64,000 nt of DNA. It comes from Zizania palustris (Eukaryota; Streptophyta; Magnoliopsida; Poales; Poaceae). The DNA is taken from the NCBI GenBank assembly GCA_019279435.1, contig JAAALK010000285.1:31714371-31778370 (forward strand), written 5' to 3'. A model generated the notes under the pieces. It made no database searches and was not told where the DNA came from. It saw nothing but the letters and a program-made list of their open reading frames with translations. The position numbers were made by a program, and so were the translations under genes. Positions 1-9,983 of this stretch are shown here, piece after piece (position 1 is the stretch's first letter; every line of letters starts with the position of its first letter).

Positions 1-40
1 CGAAGACACTTCCTTAGCTGCGATACGTGGAATACATCCT
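1..40 (-). pseudogene. Element F integrase C-terminal fragment, left of the B insertion
   Basis: Read on the minus strand these bases encode VFHVSQLRKC, the conserved end of the Gypsy integrase GPY/F region. They continue exactly in frame from the minus-strand sequence at 33014 onward, which ends in SLAGVHD. Bases 36-40 (ATCCT) are the left copy of the target-site duplication of element B. The rest of F (integrase end, possible chromodomain, 3' LTR) lies outside the window to the left. Confidence 0.9.
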
Positions 41-147
41 TGTTGGGGGAAAATACTTCATCCTCAGGGTCCCTGCTGTAACAAGACAGAGGCAGGTGAT
101 TTAGCCGAAGGTTTCCAGCATCTAACTCTGGCTTAGTACTGGGATAA
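41..147 (+). repeat. Element B 5' LTR, left part
   Basis: First 107 bp of the 495-bp 5' LTR, beginning TGTTGGGGGAAAATAC. It matches 25260-25366 of the 3' LTR with a few transitions. It ends at the insertion point of element A; bases 143-147 (GATAA) are the left duplication of A. Confidence 0.93.
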
Positions 148-482
148 TGTTGTAGCAATTGTGTTAGCTACAGCACAGGTTTTGTATTTGTGTATATGGT
201 GTGTAAAATGAACCTCGAAGGGTTCTCTCAGAGGGAGAAAAGATTTATACTAGTTCGTGCCTCCCCTAGGGGATAATAGCCCTACGTCCAGTTTGTGGTG
301 GATTTGGCATGGTATGCCTTGGTGTGGAGAAGTGAACTCTAGGGTCTCATAGCCCCCTGGAGAAGGTGTCCTGTTACAAGGGCTTGTCCCTGCTTTTATA
401 GGCACGCAGGCCAAAGGAAAAGACCGAGATGCCCTCTATGAGCCCTAGGCTCATAGGGGCAAAGAGGGGAAAAGGAGCTAGC
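148..482 (-). repeat. Element A 3' LTR remnant
   Basis: Matches 2096-2430 of the right LTR closely (starts TGTTGTAGCAATTG; contains the inverted TATA region), then stops abruptly after AGGAGCTAGC and continues into sequence resembling the C internal region at 30180. The missing LTR part and adjacent internal sequence were removed by one deletion. Confidence 0.88.
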
Positions 483-2095
483 CATCCCCGAAGTAGTTCA
501 GGATCTGCTGGCCATTGTTAAGCCAGAGTTCCTTCGGAGTTTTTTACCTTTGCCTCCGCGAACAGCTTTGGCAGGGGATGAAGCCTTAGATTTTTCTGCC
601 TTCGACACGGCACCGCCTGCCTCGCAGACTTGTAGCGACCTGCAAAGTAGAAGACGAGGTATGCGGGCTTTAGAGCCTAGACGAGTTGGACGTGGGAGAG
701 CAGGCTCCGACGAGGCTTCGTCCAGCCGAGGGGGCCCTGGCCGAAAGAAAGGCAAGCGAGGGTTGGGGCCTCGCACTCGATTTTTCTTAGGCTTAGATAC
801 AAACTACTCGTAGTTTTGCTTTCGAAGCATATTTGTAACATACTTCTCAATTATCATTCAAAGAATGGAGTTTATTGTATTTGCATACTTTGTCTGCATG
901 CTTCGCATTATCTGATGGCTTCGAATGTTTTAGCTTGTCATGCTCGTACTGCATATTATATTCGCACACCTCGCATACATGCTTCCCCCCTTGCTCGTGG
1001 CAGCTAGGGACTTAGCCGTTGCTGGTGCGGGCAATAAAAATGCGAAGGGGTGCGCCTTTTGGCGGCTTCGAATGCTTAGAACACATCGAACGAAGGCCTC
1101 TTTTGGGCTTCGAATGCATTAATTTGGATCGAAGCAAGGCTTCAGCGTAGCCAAATTAAGCGAAGCATGCTTCGGCATGCTAGGATTTAGATGCTGTGCA
1201 TGAGAAAGGCTCCGAAACGCACTTAGATTTTAAGCGAAGCGTGACTTCGACATGCTTAGGCGTATATTAGATTTTGACACGCGAAGCAAGGCTTCGGAGC
1301 GTGTTTGGATAACAAAGCAAGGCTTCTGAGCTTGATTCTGTAATGAAAATGGATATTTGGTGTGGAATCACCGAACCTATGATAATGTGAGCCACCTTCA
1401 ACTCTGGGTCACCTTCGGCCCTGGGATGCTTCGGGTACGGAACCCAGAATCCCTAGGATGCTTCGGGTATGGATCCCGGAATCCCTGGGATGCTTCGGGT
1501 ACGGAACCCAGAATCCCAGGACGCATCGACCTGGTGGCCCGGAGTCCCTGGACGCATCGAGCCATGGCCTGGAGTCCCTGTTACTGCTACGGTCCCGGAG
1601 GCGCTATGTAGCCTTCGGAGGGATGCTCCGGATTTTGTAAGGTGAAGCGAGGCTTCGGATTTTATACAAGGCAAAGCAAGGCTTCGGGTTTTTGATAAGA
1701 TGAAGAAAGGATTCGAATTTTAAGGCGAAGCGGGGCTTCAAATTTAAGGCGAAGCAGGGTTTCGATTTTATATCAAGGTAATTGTAAAACTGTACATCGA
1801 AGTGGTACTTCGGATAGCGTACATACCTCGTTGAGTGGCTGAAAGCTTGCCTCGTAGCCCCTTGGGCTTCGACGGCCTTCGACACACCAAGCGGAGCTCC
1901 TTGCTGAAGGGCGAGCTCCGAGATGCAAAGGATGGGAGAAGGCGAAGATGGCCTTCGAACTGCACCCGAAGCCCCTTGTCGGAGGGTGCGCGAAGCAAGA
2001 AAGCTTCGAAGCTCCCCCCTCAAGCGCACTTCGAGTTGCAGACAGTGGCAGAGAACTTAGCTTTTAGAACTAAGATCCCCACGGACGGTGCCAAC
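483..2095 (-). repeat. Element A internal remnant, non-coding
   Basis: About 1.6 kb between the deletion joint and the right LTR, parallel to 30177-31988 of element C. No believable gene. Rich in short near-palindromes of the type GAAGC-AAG-GCTTC (about 1120-1770). The last 23 bases (2073-2095) are the inverse complement of the Tat-type primer-binding region, which fixes the minus orientation. Small reading frames here are not supported as genes. Confidence 0.8.
1423..1535. repeat. Three-copy, about 36-bp tandem repeat in element A
   Basis: A unit starting GGGATGCTTCGGGTA is repeated three times with small changes (about 1423, 1459 and 1489). Element C has a single equivalent near 31158, so the expansion is specific to A. 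Confidence 0.7.
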
Positions 2096-3268
2096 TGTTG
2101 TAGCAATTGTGTTAGCTACAACACAGGTTTTGTATGTGTGTATATGGTGTGTAAAATGAACCTCGAAGGGTTCTCTCAGAGGGAGAAAGGATTTATACTG
2201 GTTCGGGCCTCCCCAAGGGGATAATAGCCCTACGTCCAGTTTGTGGTGGATTGGGCATGGTATGCCTTGGTGTGGAGAAGTGAACTCCAGGGTCTCATGG
2301 CCCCCTGGAGAAGGTGTCCTGTTACAAGGGCTTGGCCCTGCTTTTATAGGCACGCAGGCCAAAGGAAAAAACCGAGATGCCCTCTATGAGCCCTAGGCTC
2401 ATAGGGGCAAAGTGGGGAAAAGGAGCTAGCTACGGTACAAAAGTGCTTTACAGCTTTACTGACGTGTCAGGTAACGTCACATCTTGACCAGCTAAATGAC
2501 AGACTATGGGCAGAGGGGCCCCTGATACGACTTCTACACTGTAGCGGGCGTAAATATCTTCTGGGTTCGGAGTAGGGCTAGAGCTCTTCAGGCAGAGGCT
2601 GCAAGGGAGGCTTCGAAGTGCACTCCGAAGTGGGCTTCGAAGTATGCTCCGAACCAGGGCTCCAAACTGGACCTCCGAACTGGGCCTCCGAACTCGGGCT
2701 CCGAACTGGACCTCCGAATTGGGCCTTCAAACTCGGGCTCCGAACTGGGCCTCCGAACTGGGGCTCCGAACTGGGCCTCCGAAATTGGCCTCCGAACTGA
2801 GGCTCCGAACTGGGCTTTTGAACCGGGGCTCCGAACCAAGGTCTCGGAACCGGGGCTCCGAACTGGGGTCTCGGAACCGGGGCTCCGAACCGGGGCTCCG
2901 AACTGGACCTCCGAACTGGGCCTTCGAACTAAGGCCTCGGAGGCTGGCTCTGAGGAGCTCCAAAGGGAGTGTGAAGGTTAACTCCGAACAAGGCTCGAAG
3001 GCTAACTCCGAATAAGGCCCGGAGGCTAACTTCGAAGTTAGCCTGAGACTTAGCATCTGGCAATCTTCAAGGGATCTTAACGCTTCACTCCGGAGGGCTC
3101 CAAAGTGGTTCGGAGGCCTCGCTCCAGAGGGCCTTGAAGTGAACCTTGGGACTTGGAAATAATTTCTTTAGAAAGGAACAGGCTTCGACAGTGTTGGGCT
3201 CCGGGCTGAAGGATGTCGGAGGCTGACGTCATTTGGCCCCTGTTCAAGGGAAACTTATTCCCTCAACA
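2096..3268 (-). repeat. Element A 5' LTR (complete, 1173 bp)
   Basis: Bounded by TG at 2096 and CA at 3268. In element orientation it starts TGTTGAGGGAATAAG. An inverted TATA box (TATAAAA on the minus strand, 2342-2348) is consistent with a minus-strand promoter. The middle holds a GC-rich minisatellite at 2644-2944. Related to the LTRs of C at both ends but clearly diverged. Confidence 0.88.
2644..2944. repeat. Minisatellite in element A LTR
   Basis: Tandem, imperfect units of about 13-14 bp of the form CTCCGAACTGGGC fill about 300 bp. They produce artificial open frames on both strands (repeats of ELGLRTGPPNW type). The matching place in element C's LTR has a different repeat unit of about 27 bp. 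Confidence 0.85.
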
Positions 3269-3273
3269 GACAA

Positions 3274-3661
3274 GTTCGAAGGATGGAGGCGAACTCTAGT
3301 TCAGAGTATATCTTCGAACGTCGATTTCAGAAAGCTTCCTTGCCAGCTAAGATGGAAGGCTTATCTTCTTTCTTATTAGATTAGTCTTTTACTGTTTTAG
3401 CCCTATTGAGGGTACCGAATAGTTTCCACTTTGTCGGTTGTAACAGAGGGGTAAAAAGGTCTTTTCCTTAAGGTTTTGGCCTATAAATACCCCTCCTTTT
3501 ACCCTGTAATGAGGATCAAATACGGAGTTATTCAATACACATCTTCAAACTGCTTCGAGCTATTATCCAATTCGGAGGCTTGAAATAGTTCACTTCACAA
3601 ACACTTCGTTTGTTAGCTTCTAATCCTTAGAAACCTGTTAGCGTAATCTTTTACGCCAACA
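3274..3661 (+). repeat. Element B 5' LTR, right part
   Basis: Remaining 388 bp of the 5' LTR after element A. Contains TATA box TATAAATA at 3482-3489 in GGCCTATAAATACCCCTCC, likely the promoter of the genomic RNA. Ends TTTTACGCCAACA at 3661. The same sequence is at 25367-25732 plus 32992-33013. Confidence 0.93.
3482..3489 (+). promoter_or_regulatory. TATA box of the element B LTR
   Basis: TATAAATA, about 170 bp before the LTR end; an identical motif is at 25575-25582 in the 3' LTR. Position fits a U3/R promoter driving gag-pol. Confidence 0.75.
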
Positions 3662-3684
3662 ATTGGCGCCGTCCGTGGGGAACC
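3662..3684 (+). other. Element B primer-binding region
   Basis: ATTGGCGCCGTCCGTGGGGA directly follows the LTR end. This motif is typical of the start of the internal region of grass Tat-lineage Gypsy elements. Elements A and C carry a near-identical copy with TTGGCACC instead of TTGGCGCC on the opposite strand. Confidence 0.8.
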
Positions 3685-3723
3685 TAGTCCAAAAAACTTC
3701 GTTCTCTACCAAATTCTCAAACC

Positions 3724-5100
3724 ATGCCTCCCAAGCGGAGTTCAGGTGGTAGTCCTACTCAGAGGTCCCCTCGGACCTCCGGAGTAAGATCTTCGAACAC
3801 AGTCGAGGTCGGAGGATCTTCAGCAATTCCTCCACCTCAGACTCCCGAAGGGATTCCCCTTCCTCGAGCATACGGAGTTCCTCCCCCAACTCCATCCATA
3901 CTTCAGCCAACCGGAGTTCCTCTTCCACCTCAGATTCCGCTTCGGACTGATGCGTACAGTTCTCAAGACCTGGAAGATCCTTCCAGAGGAGATGAATACA
4001 GTCTTGGCGATATGGCCACTCAAATGGCCAGTCTCCAGGATGAAGTAGCAAGGTGGCGGCAAGAAGCCACAGATAGGCTTCGTTCTCAGGCCACCCCGGT
4101 TATCCCCGAAGTGCCCCAAGACGACGAACTTCCTTATCTCGAAGCTCCGGAGAACGCTTCCTTCGACAGCGAGTCTCCTCTGCATCCCGAGCTACAGAAA
4201 GTGCGCTTCGATCCTAAGTTTAAAACTTCGAAGCTCTGCAAATATTCTGGAGACGAGGACCCTGGGGAGTTCTCCCGTTCTTATGCATTAGCAATTGAGG
4301 CCAGTGGATGAGTGCGAGACACCATGGCCAAATGTTTCCCTCTAGCTCTTGAAGGGGTGGCTCTGCGGTGGTTTTGGTCCCTGAAGCCAGGGTCAATTAG
4401 AACCTGGGAACAATTAAGGAAGAAGTTCATAAGTAACTTTCAGGGTACCTTCGTACCCCCAATGTCTATAGGAAGCCTTTTCCAGGTGAAGCAGCTTCCC
4501 AGAGAGTTTAAGGAAATTTTTCAAGCACTTCACCCATACGAAGTCGCAAATTCGAGGGTTGACTACATTATCCGTAGTTGATGCATCTCGAGAGGGAGTT
4601 ACCCATGCGGGCCTCCTTGATAAACTTCACCGGAAACATATATCTTCTATTGCTCAGTTGATGTCTTATTTCGAAGAGTATGCAAGGTCAGAAGAAGGGT
4701 GGCTTCGGAGAACTGCTGCAACTCCGTCAATCCTGCAAGAAGTCAAGTTGGAAGTGAAGACTTCAACACCTTTGCAGGGGCCTAACTTTGAAGCTCAGCA
4801 TGATACGCGTCGGGGGCAAAAGCATCCTCGTTCAAAAGTCTTGAACATTGCACCTCCACAGAAGTTTTCCCCTAAGACTTCGCAAGCTTCGGGAAGCAAG
4901 ACCAGCGGTTGGAGGCCGCCAGGGAAGCCAGCTGGCAAAGCCCAGGCCTTCTTCTGCTGCGTCCATGTTGAGAATCGAAGTCACGCAACTGATGCGTGCA
5001 AGTCCATACTTGCTTTAAGAGGCAAGTACCTTGAAAGAACTTCGGGTCGAGGCACTACTGACCGCGTTCTTCCTGAGGTGCGTCCGAAGCCTGTCCAGGT
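3724..5100 (+). pseudogene. Element B gag (capsid/nucleocapsid), broken
   Basis: Starts ATG at 3724 with the proline/serine-rich N-terminus MPPKRSSGGSPTQRS, usual for Tat Gag. The retrotransposon gag domain follows (CKYSGDEDPGEFSRSY, then GVALRWFWSLKPGSI). A TGA at 4309-4311 interrupts it, and a frame change lies between about 4500 and 4570. The second part runs from 4559 with LLDKLHRKHISSIAQLMSYFEEYARSEE split over the frame. A cysteine/histidine cluster near 4950-5000 (CCVHVENRSHATDAC) is a zinc-knuckle-like motif. Gag would build the virus-like particle and bind RNA. Not functional as it stands. Confidence 0.88.
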
Positions 5101-5289
5101 TGTGGCACGTATAGACCATTTCGACCCTACAAGGCAACCTCCGGTGGTCAATATTATGCCACCTCTGAAGCAGGAAGATGGTCAGGATCGAGGGAAAAGA
5201 GTAGTCCTCCCCATTTCCGGAGGAGTGACTCTTGGAAGTATGTCGAAGAGGCAGAGAAGAGAATATGTCCGAGAAGTGGGCCATATTGG

Positions 5290-5773
5290 AACTTCTTCAT
5301 CCGCAGCTGCTATGCCTAAATGGTCCCATGTGTCGATATCTTTTTCCGCAAATGATGCAGCTGGCATAAAGTTTCCACATGCAGACCCACTTGTCATCAC
5401 CGCCGACATAGCAGAGACTGAAGTCTGGAGAATACTGATTGACAAAGGGAGTTCAGCAGATATTATCTTCGTCCAAGCCTTCGATCAACTCTGTATCTCC
5501 AGAAAGCATCTTCTCCTAGCAGCTCGTCCTTTGCAAGGCTTCGCAGGACCCCCTCTTGATGCCCTCAGCCAAATAGGTATGGAGGTCACTTTCGGAGAGG
5601 GGCTACTGGCCAGGATGGAAGAGGTGATTTTTGATGTTGTGGATGCCCCGTATGCATATAATGTTATCTTCGGGAGGGGCATGTTGAATCAATTCAGAGC
5701 TGTGGCGCATCATAATTATCTGTGTATGAAGATGCCCACACAAGTGGGAGTGCTCACTATTTTCAGAGATTAG
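5290..5773 (+). pseudogene. Element B aspartic protease region, broken at its end
   Basis: In the same frame as the second half of gag. The catalytic motif reads LIDKGSSADII at about 5437-5470; the aspartate is present but the next residue is Lys where Thr or Gly is usual. YNVIFGRGMLNQFRAV is the conserved retropepsin C-terminal block. The frame ends at TAG 5771-5773, followed by an in-frame TGA at 5783-5785; both fit C-to-T changes at CAG and CGA. The protease would process the polyprotein. Confidence 0.85.
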
Positions 5774-7447
5774 GCCACTGCGTGAAGAGCGGAATATGGT
5801 CATGGCCCCCCTCTTGACCCGAGGCAAGTGAACAGCGTGCAAGGAAACCCGGAGGATATCTCTGCTTCAGGTGAACCTTCGAAGAAGTCCTTACCAAGGC
5901 CAAGCCCCGAAGGGGAGATTATAACGAAGGTTATTGTCAAAGACGACAAAGACTATCCATTTCAGTTCGGCAAAGATTTGCCCTCAGAAGTCGCTACTTC
6001 GTTAGAAAAAGTAGTTGAAGAAAATTTAGATGTCTTTGCCTGGTATGATGAGGACATTACCGGAGTCAGTCGGGATATTATTGACCATAGTTTACTTGTG
6101 AACCCGAGGGTTCGGCCTGTCCGACAAGGACTCCAGAAGCTATCTGCGGAGAGGGCCATCCTTGCTAAAGATGAAGAGGAAAAGTTGCTGAAGGCTGGGA
6201 TTATCAGAGAGGTAGCTCACACGGAGTGGCTAGCCAACCCAGTCTTCGTTAGGAAGAAATCTTCCGGGAAATGGCGCATGTGTATTGACTTTACATCTTT
6301 GAATAAAGCATGCCCCCGTGACCCCTATCCTATGCCCCGATTTGATCAATTGGTTGACTCCACTGCCGGTTCGGAGTTATTAAGCTTCCTCGGTGCATAT
6401 TCTAGATATCATCAAATTTGGTTAAAGCGCGAAGATGAAATCAAAACAAGCTTTGTAACTCCTTCGGGAGTCTTCTGCTATGTAAGAACGCCTTTTGGCT
6501 TAAGAAATGTCGGGGCAACTTTTTCGAGGTTAATTGCTAAGGCTCTAGGTCATCAAATAGGCCGCAATGTAGAAGCCTATATGGATGACATTGTTATAAA
6601 GAGTGATCTAAAGCACCAACATAGCCTAGACTTATCAGAAACATTCAATAGCCTTCGGGCATGTGCAGTCCGCCTTAACCCCGAAAAATGTATCTTCGGG
6701 GCTCAGGCTGGAAAGTTGTTAGGGTATCTAGTTTCAAGCAGAGGGATCGAAGCTAGCCCTACTCAAATAACTACGTTGCAAAGGATGGCTCCTCTAGAAA
6801 ATTTGAAGCAAGTGCAGAAGTTAACTGGCTGCCTTGCAGCACTTAGCACATTCCTAGCAAGGTCTGCGGAGAGAAGTTTGCCCATATTCAAAGCATTGAA
6901 AGGGTCCAAAGATTTTGCATGGACACCGGAGTGTCAAAAGAGCTTTGATGATATTAAGAATTATCTCAGTAACCTCGCTACACTCATGGTGCCTGTGGCG
7001 GACAAAACCCTACTCCTTTACCTTACAGCTACTGGCTCCGCAGTCAGTGCAGTCCTTGTCAGAGAGGTTGATTTCAATGGGAAGTTGGTACATAACCCAG
7101 TCTATTTTGTATCTGAAGCATTGTTTGGAGCAAAAACAAGATATTCTGAGCTTGAAAAGTTCACCTATGCTCTGATAATGGCTTCAAGGAAGTTAAGGCA
7201 TTATTTCCTAGCAAATAATGTGATTGTACCAACTTCATATCCCTTGGGAGATATGCTCCGAAGTAAGGATTTCACGGGAAGAATTGGGAAATGGGCTATT
7301 GAATTAGCATCCTTCGGCATCTCCTTCGTGGCAAGGACAGCAATTCAGTCACAAGTGTTGGTAGACTTTGTGGCAGAATGGACTCCCCCTGCAGTATGGG
7401 CTCCGAAGAAACAAAGTGAAGGAATTTGGACCATATACTCCGATTGA
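5774..7447 (+). pseudogene. Element B reverse transcriptase and first RNase H
   Basis: Frame 2 continues without a stop from about 5786 to 7444. RT signs: LLKAGIIREV, WLANPVFVRKKSSGKWRMC, DFTSLNKACPRDPYPMP, FGLRNVGATFSRL and the active site AYMDDIVIKS. A connection/first RNase H domain follows (LLLYLTATGSAVSAVLVRE, SELEKFTYALIMASRKLRHY) but with weak catalytic residues, as is usual in Tat elements where a second RNase H takes over. TGA at 7445-7447 ends the frame just inside the second RNase H. This is the best preserved part of B. Confidence 0.92.
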
Positions 7448-7850
7448 GCTTTCCAAGCATCCGGAGCAGGTATCGGAGCGGTAATAATTTCGCCTTCAGG
7501 GCAAAGAGCAATGTACTCCGCTAGGCTCAACTTTAAGTCCACTAATAATATAGCGGAGTATGAAGGAATTTTGTTAGGATTTCGAAAGGCTCGTGCTTTG
7601 GGGGCTACAAGAGTTGTTATTAAAACAGATTCTCAAATTGTAGCAGGGCATGTAGATAAGAGTGTTCAAGTTCGTCATCCACAGCATGCAAAATATTTGG
7701 AAGAGATCCGTAAGATTGAAGCAACATTTAAAGGGTTTTCCATTCGAAGTATACCCAGAGCTGAAAATATGCAAGCTGATACCTTGGCGAAAGCTGCAGC
7801 CGAAGCTATGGACATTCCAGAAGAAGCTTTTCACGAAGATCTCAATTCAC
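7424..7850 (+). pseudogene. Element B second (archaeal-type) RNase H
   Basis: Begins IWTIYSD, is cut by TGA 7445-7447, then continues in frame with GAGIGAVIISPSGQRAMY. Candidate catalytic acidic residues: D of YSD, E of NNIAEYEG, D of IKTDSQIVAGHV, D of MQADTLAKAA. A second RNase H between RT/RH and integrase is diagnostic of the Tat (and related Ogre/Athila) Gypsy group. It would remove RNA from RNA:DNA hybrids during reverse transcription. Confidence 0.88.
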
Positions 7851-9114
7851 CTTCGGTAACACAGATCCCTTCTGTGGAAGTCCTTTGCATTCCAAGTATA
7901 GATTGGCAGAGTTCAATTATGGAATTGCTGCAAGGAGAAGCAACTTTGCCTGAAGTGCCACAACTTTCGAGGTTAACGCTCAGAATTCGAAATTATCATA
8001 TAATCAACGTTATTTTGTAAAGGTCGGAGTATGTTCTCCTCTGCTCCGATGTATATCTCAAGCCGATGGTCAGGAGATTCTTCGAGAAATTCATGAAGGA
8101 CTTTGTGGTAGCCATCTGGCCCCTCGAGCTTTGGTAGGAAAAACACTTCGCCAGTGGCTTTATTGGCCTACAATAGTAGCTGATGCGGAGAGCGTAGTCT
8201 GCACTTGCCAGGGTTGTCAATGGATGGGAAGAAGAAGTCATCGTCCGCCAACAACTCTTCAAGTCATTGCCCCAGTGTGGCCCATGGCCAGATGGGGCAT
8301 GGACCTTATTGGCCCCTTCCCAGTAGCAAAGGGAAATTTGAAATTCGCAGTGGTAGCAATTGAGTATTTTTCCAAGTGGGTCGAAGCAGAGCCCCTCACA
8401 GCTATCACTTCGAATAATGTGCAAAAGTTTTTCTGGAAAAATATTATATGCTGGTTCGGAGTGCCTTGGCACCTCACAGTTGACAATGGGACACAATTAG
8501 ATGCAGAGCCTTTCAGGAAGATCTGTGAAGATCTCGGCATACAAATATGCTTCGCTGCAGTGCGCCATCCTTAGTCTAACGGAGCTGTTGAAAGAGGCAA
8601 TGGTAATATCTTGTCAGGGTTGAATCGAAGAATAGTAGGATTGGCAAAAGGACTGTGGACTGAAGAGCTCCCAAAGATTTTATGTTCCATTCGGACCACT
8701 CAAACAAGGTCCACAGGTTTCACTCCTTTTAGACTATTATTCGGAGATGAAGCTATGACACCAACGGAGCTTAAAGGAGGATCCCTTCGCAGCACCGAAC
8801 CAGAAATAGAAGCAGAAAGGCAAACTTCGCTAGATTTAACAGAAGAGACAAGACTTCGAGCCGTCGCCAATTTGTCAAAGTATCAGCAGCAGACGAAGAC
8901 TTGGTTTGACCTGAAGGTTAAGCTTAACGAACTTAAGCCGGGTCATCTGGTTTTGCGAAGCATTATAGCACCAGGGAAATTAAGGAATAAGTGGGAAGGT
9001 CCATACATAATTCTCCGCTCAGGACGCCCTGGATCTTTTAAGTTAGCTAATTTAGAAGGTGAAGAGTTAACGCATACCTGGCATGCAAAGCACTTAAAGC
9101 GATATTTCGCATAG
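7851..9114 (+). pseudogene. Element B integrase, broken
   Basis: The linker continues in frame to TAA 8018-8020. A frame change at about 8040-8060 leads into the zinc-binding region (HEGLCGSHLA ... CTCQGCQ). The catalytic core shows RWGMDLIGPFP, TVDNGTQ and NGAVERGNG, giving the D, D, E triad. TAG at 8572-8574 interrupts it two residues before NGAVERGN and replaces a usual glutamine. The C-terminal domain (FDLKVKLNELKPGHLVLR ... KWEGPYII ... WHAKHLKRYF) ends at TAG 9112-9114, the natural stop. Integrase would insert the cDNA and make the 5-bp duplication. Confidence 0.9.
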
Positions 9115-9983
9115 GGGCTCCTTGTAATCATTTGTAAACACCTGAATTAATAAAGTTCATGGTTCAGATAATGCCTACCTTACAAACACTTCCTACTTCT
9201 AGTGGACGCACTGGAAGAACGAAGTTGGCTGTGAGGGAAGTTTCATTAATTTGAACCAATTTTTTGGACTTCGAACCACTGGTTCGAAGCTTCCGACGAG
9301 GTGGGAAAGTCACTAAAAACGGATTCCAAGCCACCAGATTGAAAGCATCCGTAAAAAGAGTCGAATGAGACTAAATAATGCGGATTCCAAGCTTCGGCTT
9401 GAAAGCATCCGTAAAAAGAGTCCAAGGAGACCACTGCGAATTCCAAACCACCGGTTTGATAGCATTCGCAAAAAGAGCCGAAGGAGGCCAAAGCAAAACA
9501 GAGTTTGAGCTGATAAGCTTCGAATATCTGTGAAAAGAGTCCAAAGTGACCAATCGTTTGGACGTCAAAGTGTCCGAGAAATTAGTCCGAAGTGACTTCT
9601 TTCAAACAGAAGGTACTAAGTTACCAGTTTTCAGACTCCAAGTAGTCGAAGACGTTTTATAAGATTTCAATCAATCTTTACGTTGCTGAGGGGCTCCGAG
9701 CCTCCAAAATTGTATTCCTAAGTTATTTTCTTTGTGCCCATCCATCTTCGAGTACACTTCGAAGTTGCTTACGCCCAAAGAGGGGCTGAGAAGTAGGGAG
9801 ACAATTTTAAAAATAAATCTTTATTATTCGAACAAATTACATTACATTACGAAAAATCCGTGTCTATGCCAAGAAGGAATCGAAGACTCCTTCGATCTCT
9901 AGAGCTACCACTAAAGTAGGAACGAGTAGTTCTAGAGCCGGGAGTCATGATAACATTACGTTTAATTCTTCTCCCTCCCTTCG
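9115..9983 (+). other. Element B region downstream of pol; 3' end of the antisense gene
   Basis: No sense-strand gene seen. 9327-9560 holds three to four imperfect tandem units of about 57-60 bp (GGATTCCAAG ... GAAAGCATCCGTAAAAAGAG). On the minus strand, 9805-9830 carries AATAAA-type signals and AT-rich sequence that could be the poly(A) region of the antisense gene whose body lies beyond the D insertion at 21276-24831. Bases 9979-9983 (CTTCG) are the left duplication of D. Confidence 0.65.

Larger units (their letters stand above)
148..3268 (-). mobile_element. Element A: internally deleted Tat-like non-autonomous element
   Basis: Minus-strand LTR element inserted in the 5' LTR of B. Target-site duplication GATAA (143-147) and GACAA (3269-3273); the uninterrupted site is at about 25350-25380 in B's 3' LTR. 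It has a full 5' LTR on the right (2096-3268), primer-binding region just left of it, about 1.6 kb of internal sequence, and only a piece of the 3' LTR on the left (148-482). LTR and internal sequence are related to element C. It has no gag-pol and no antisense gene; a deletion joined the left LTR to internal sequence at 482/483. Confidence 0.88.

Noticed and set aside
1340..1770. Possible CRISPR-like array of short repeats with palindromes
   Set aside because: Repeats are direct tandem units without constant-length unique spacers, in a plant retroelement.
2588..3056. Long overlapping frames on both strands with ELGLRTGPPNW-type repeats
   Set aside because: They are reads through a minisatellite in the A LTR with unit length giving no stops; no domain.
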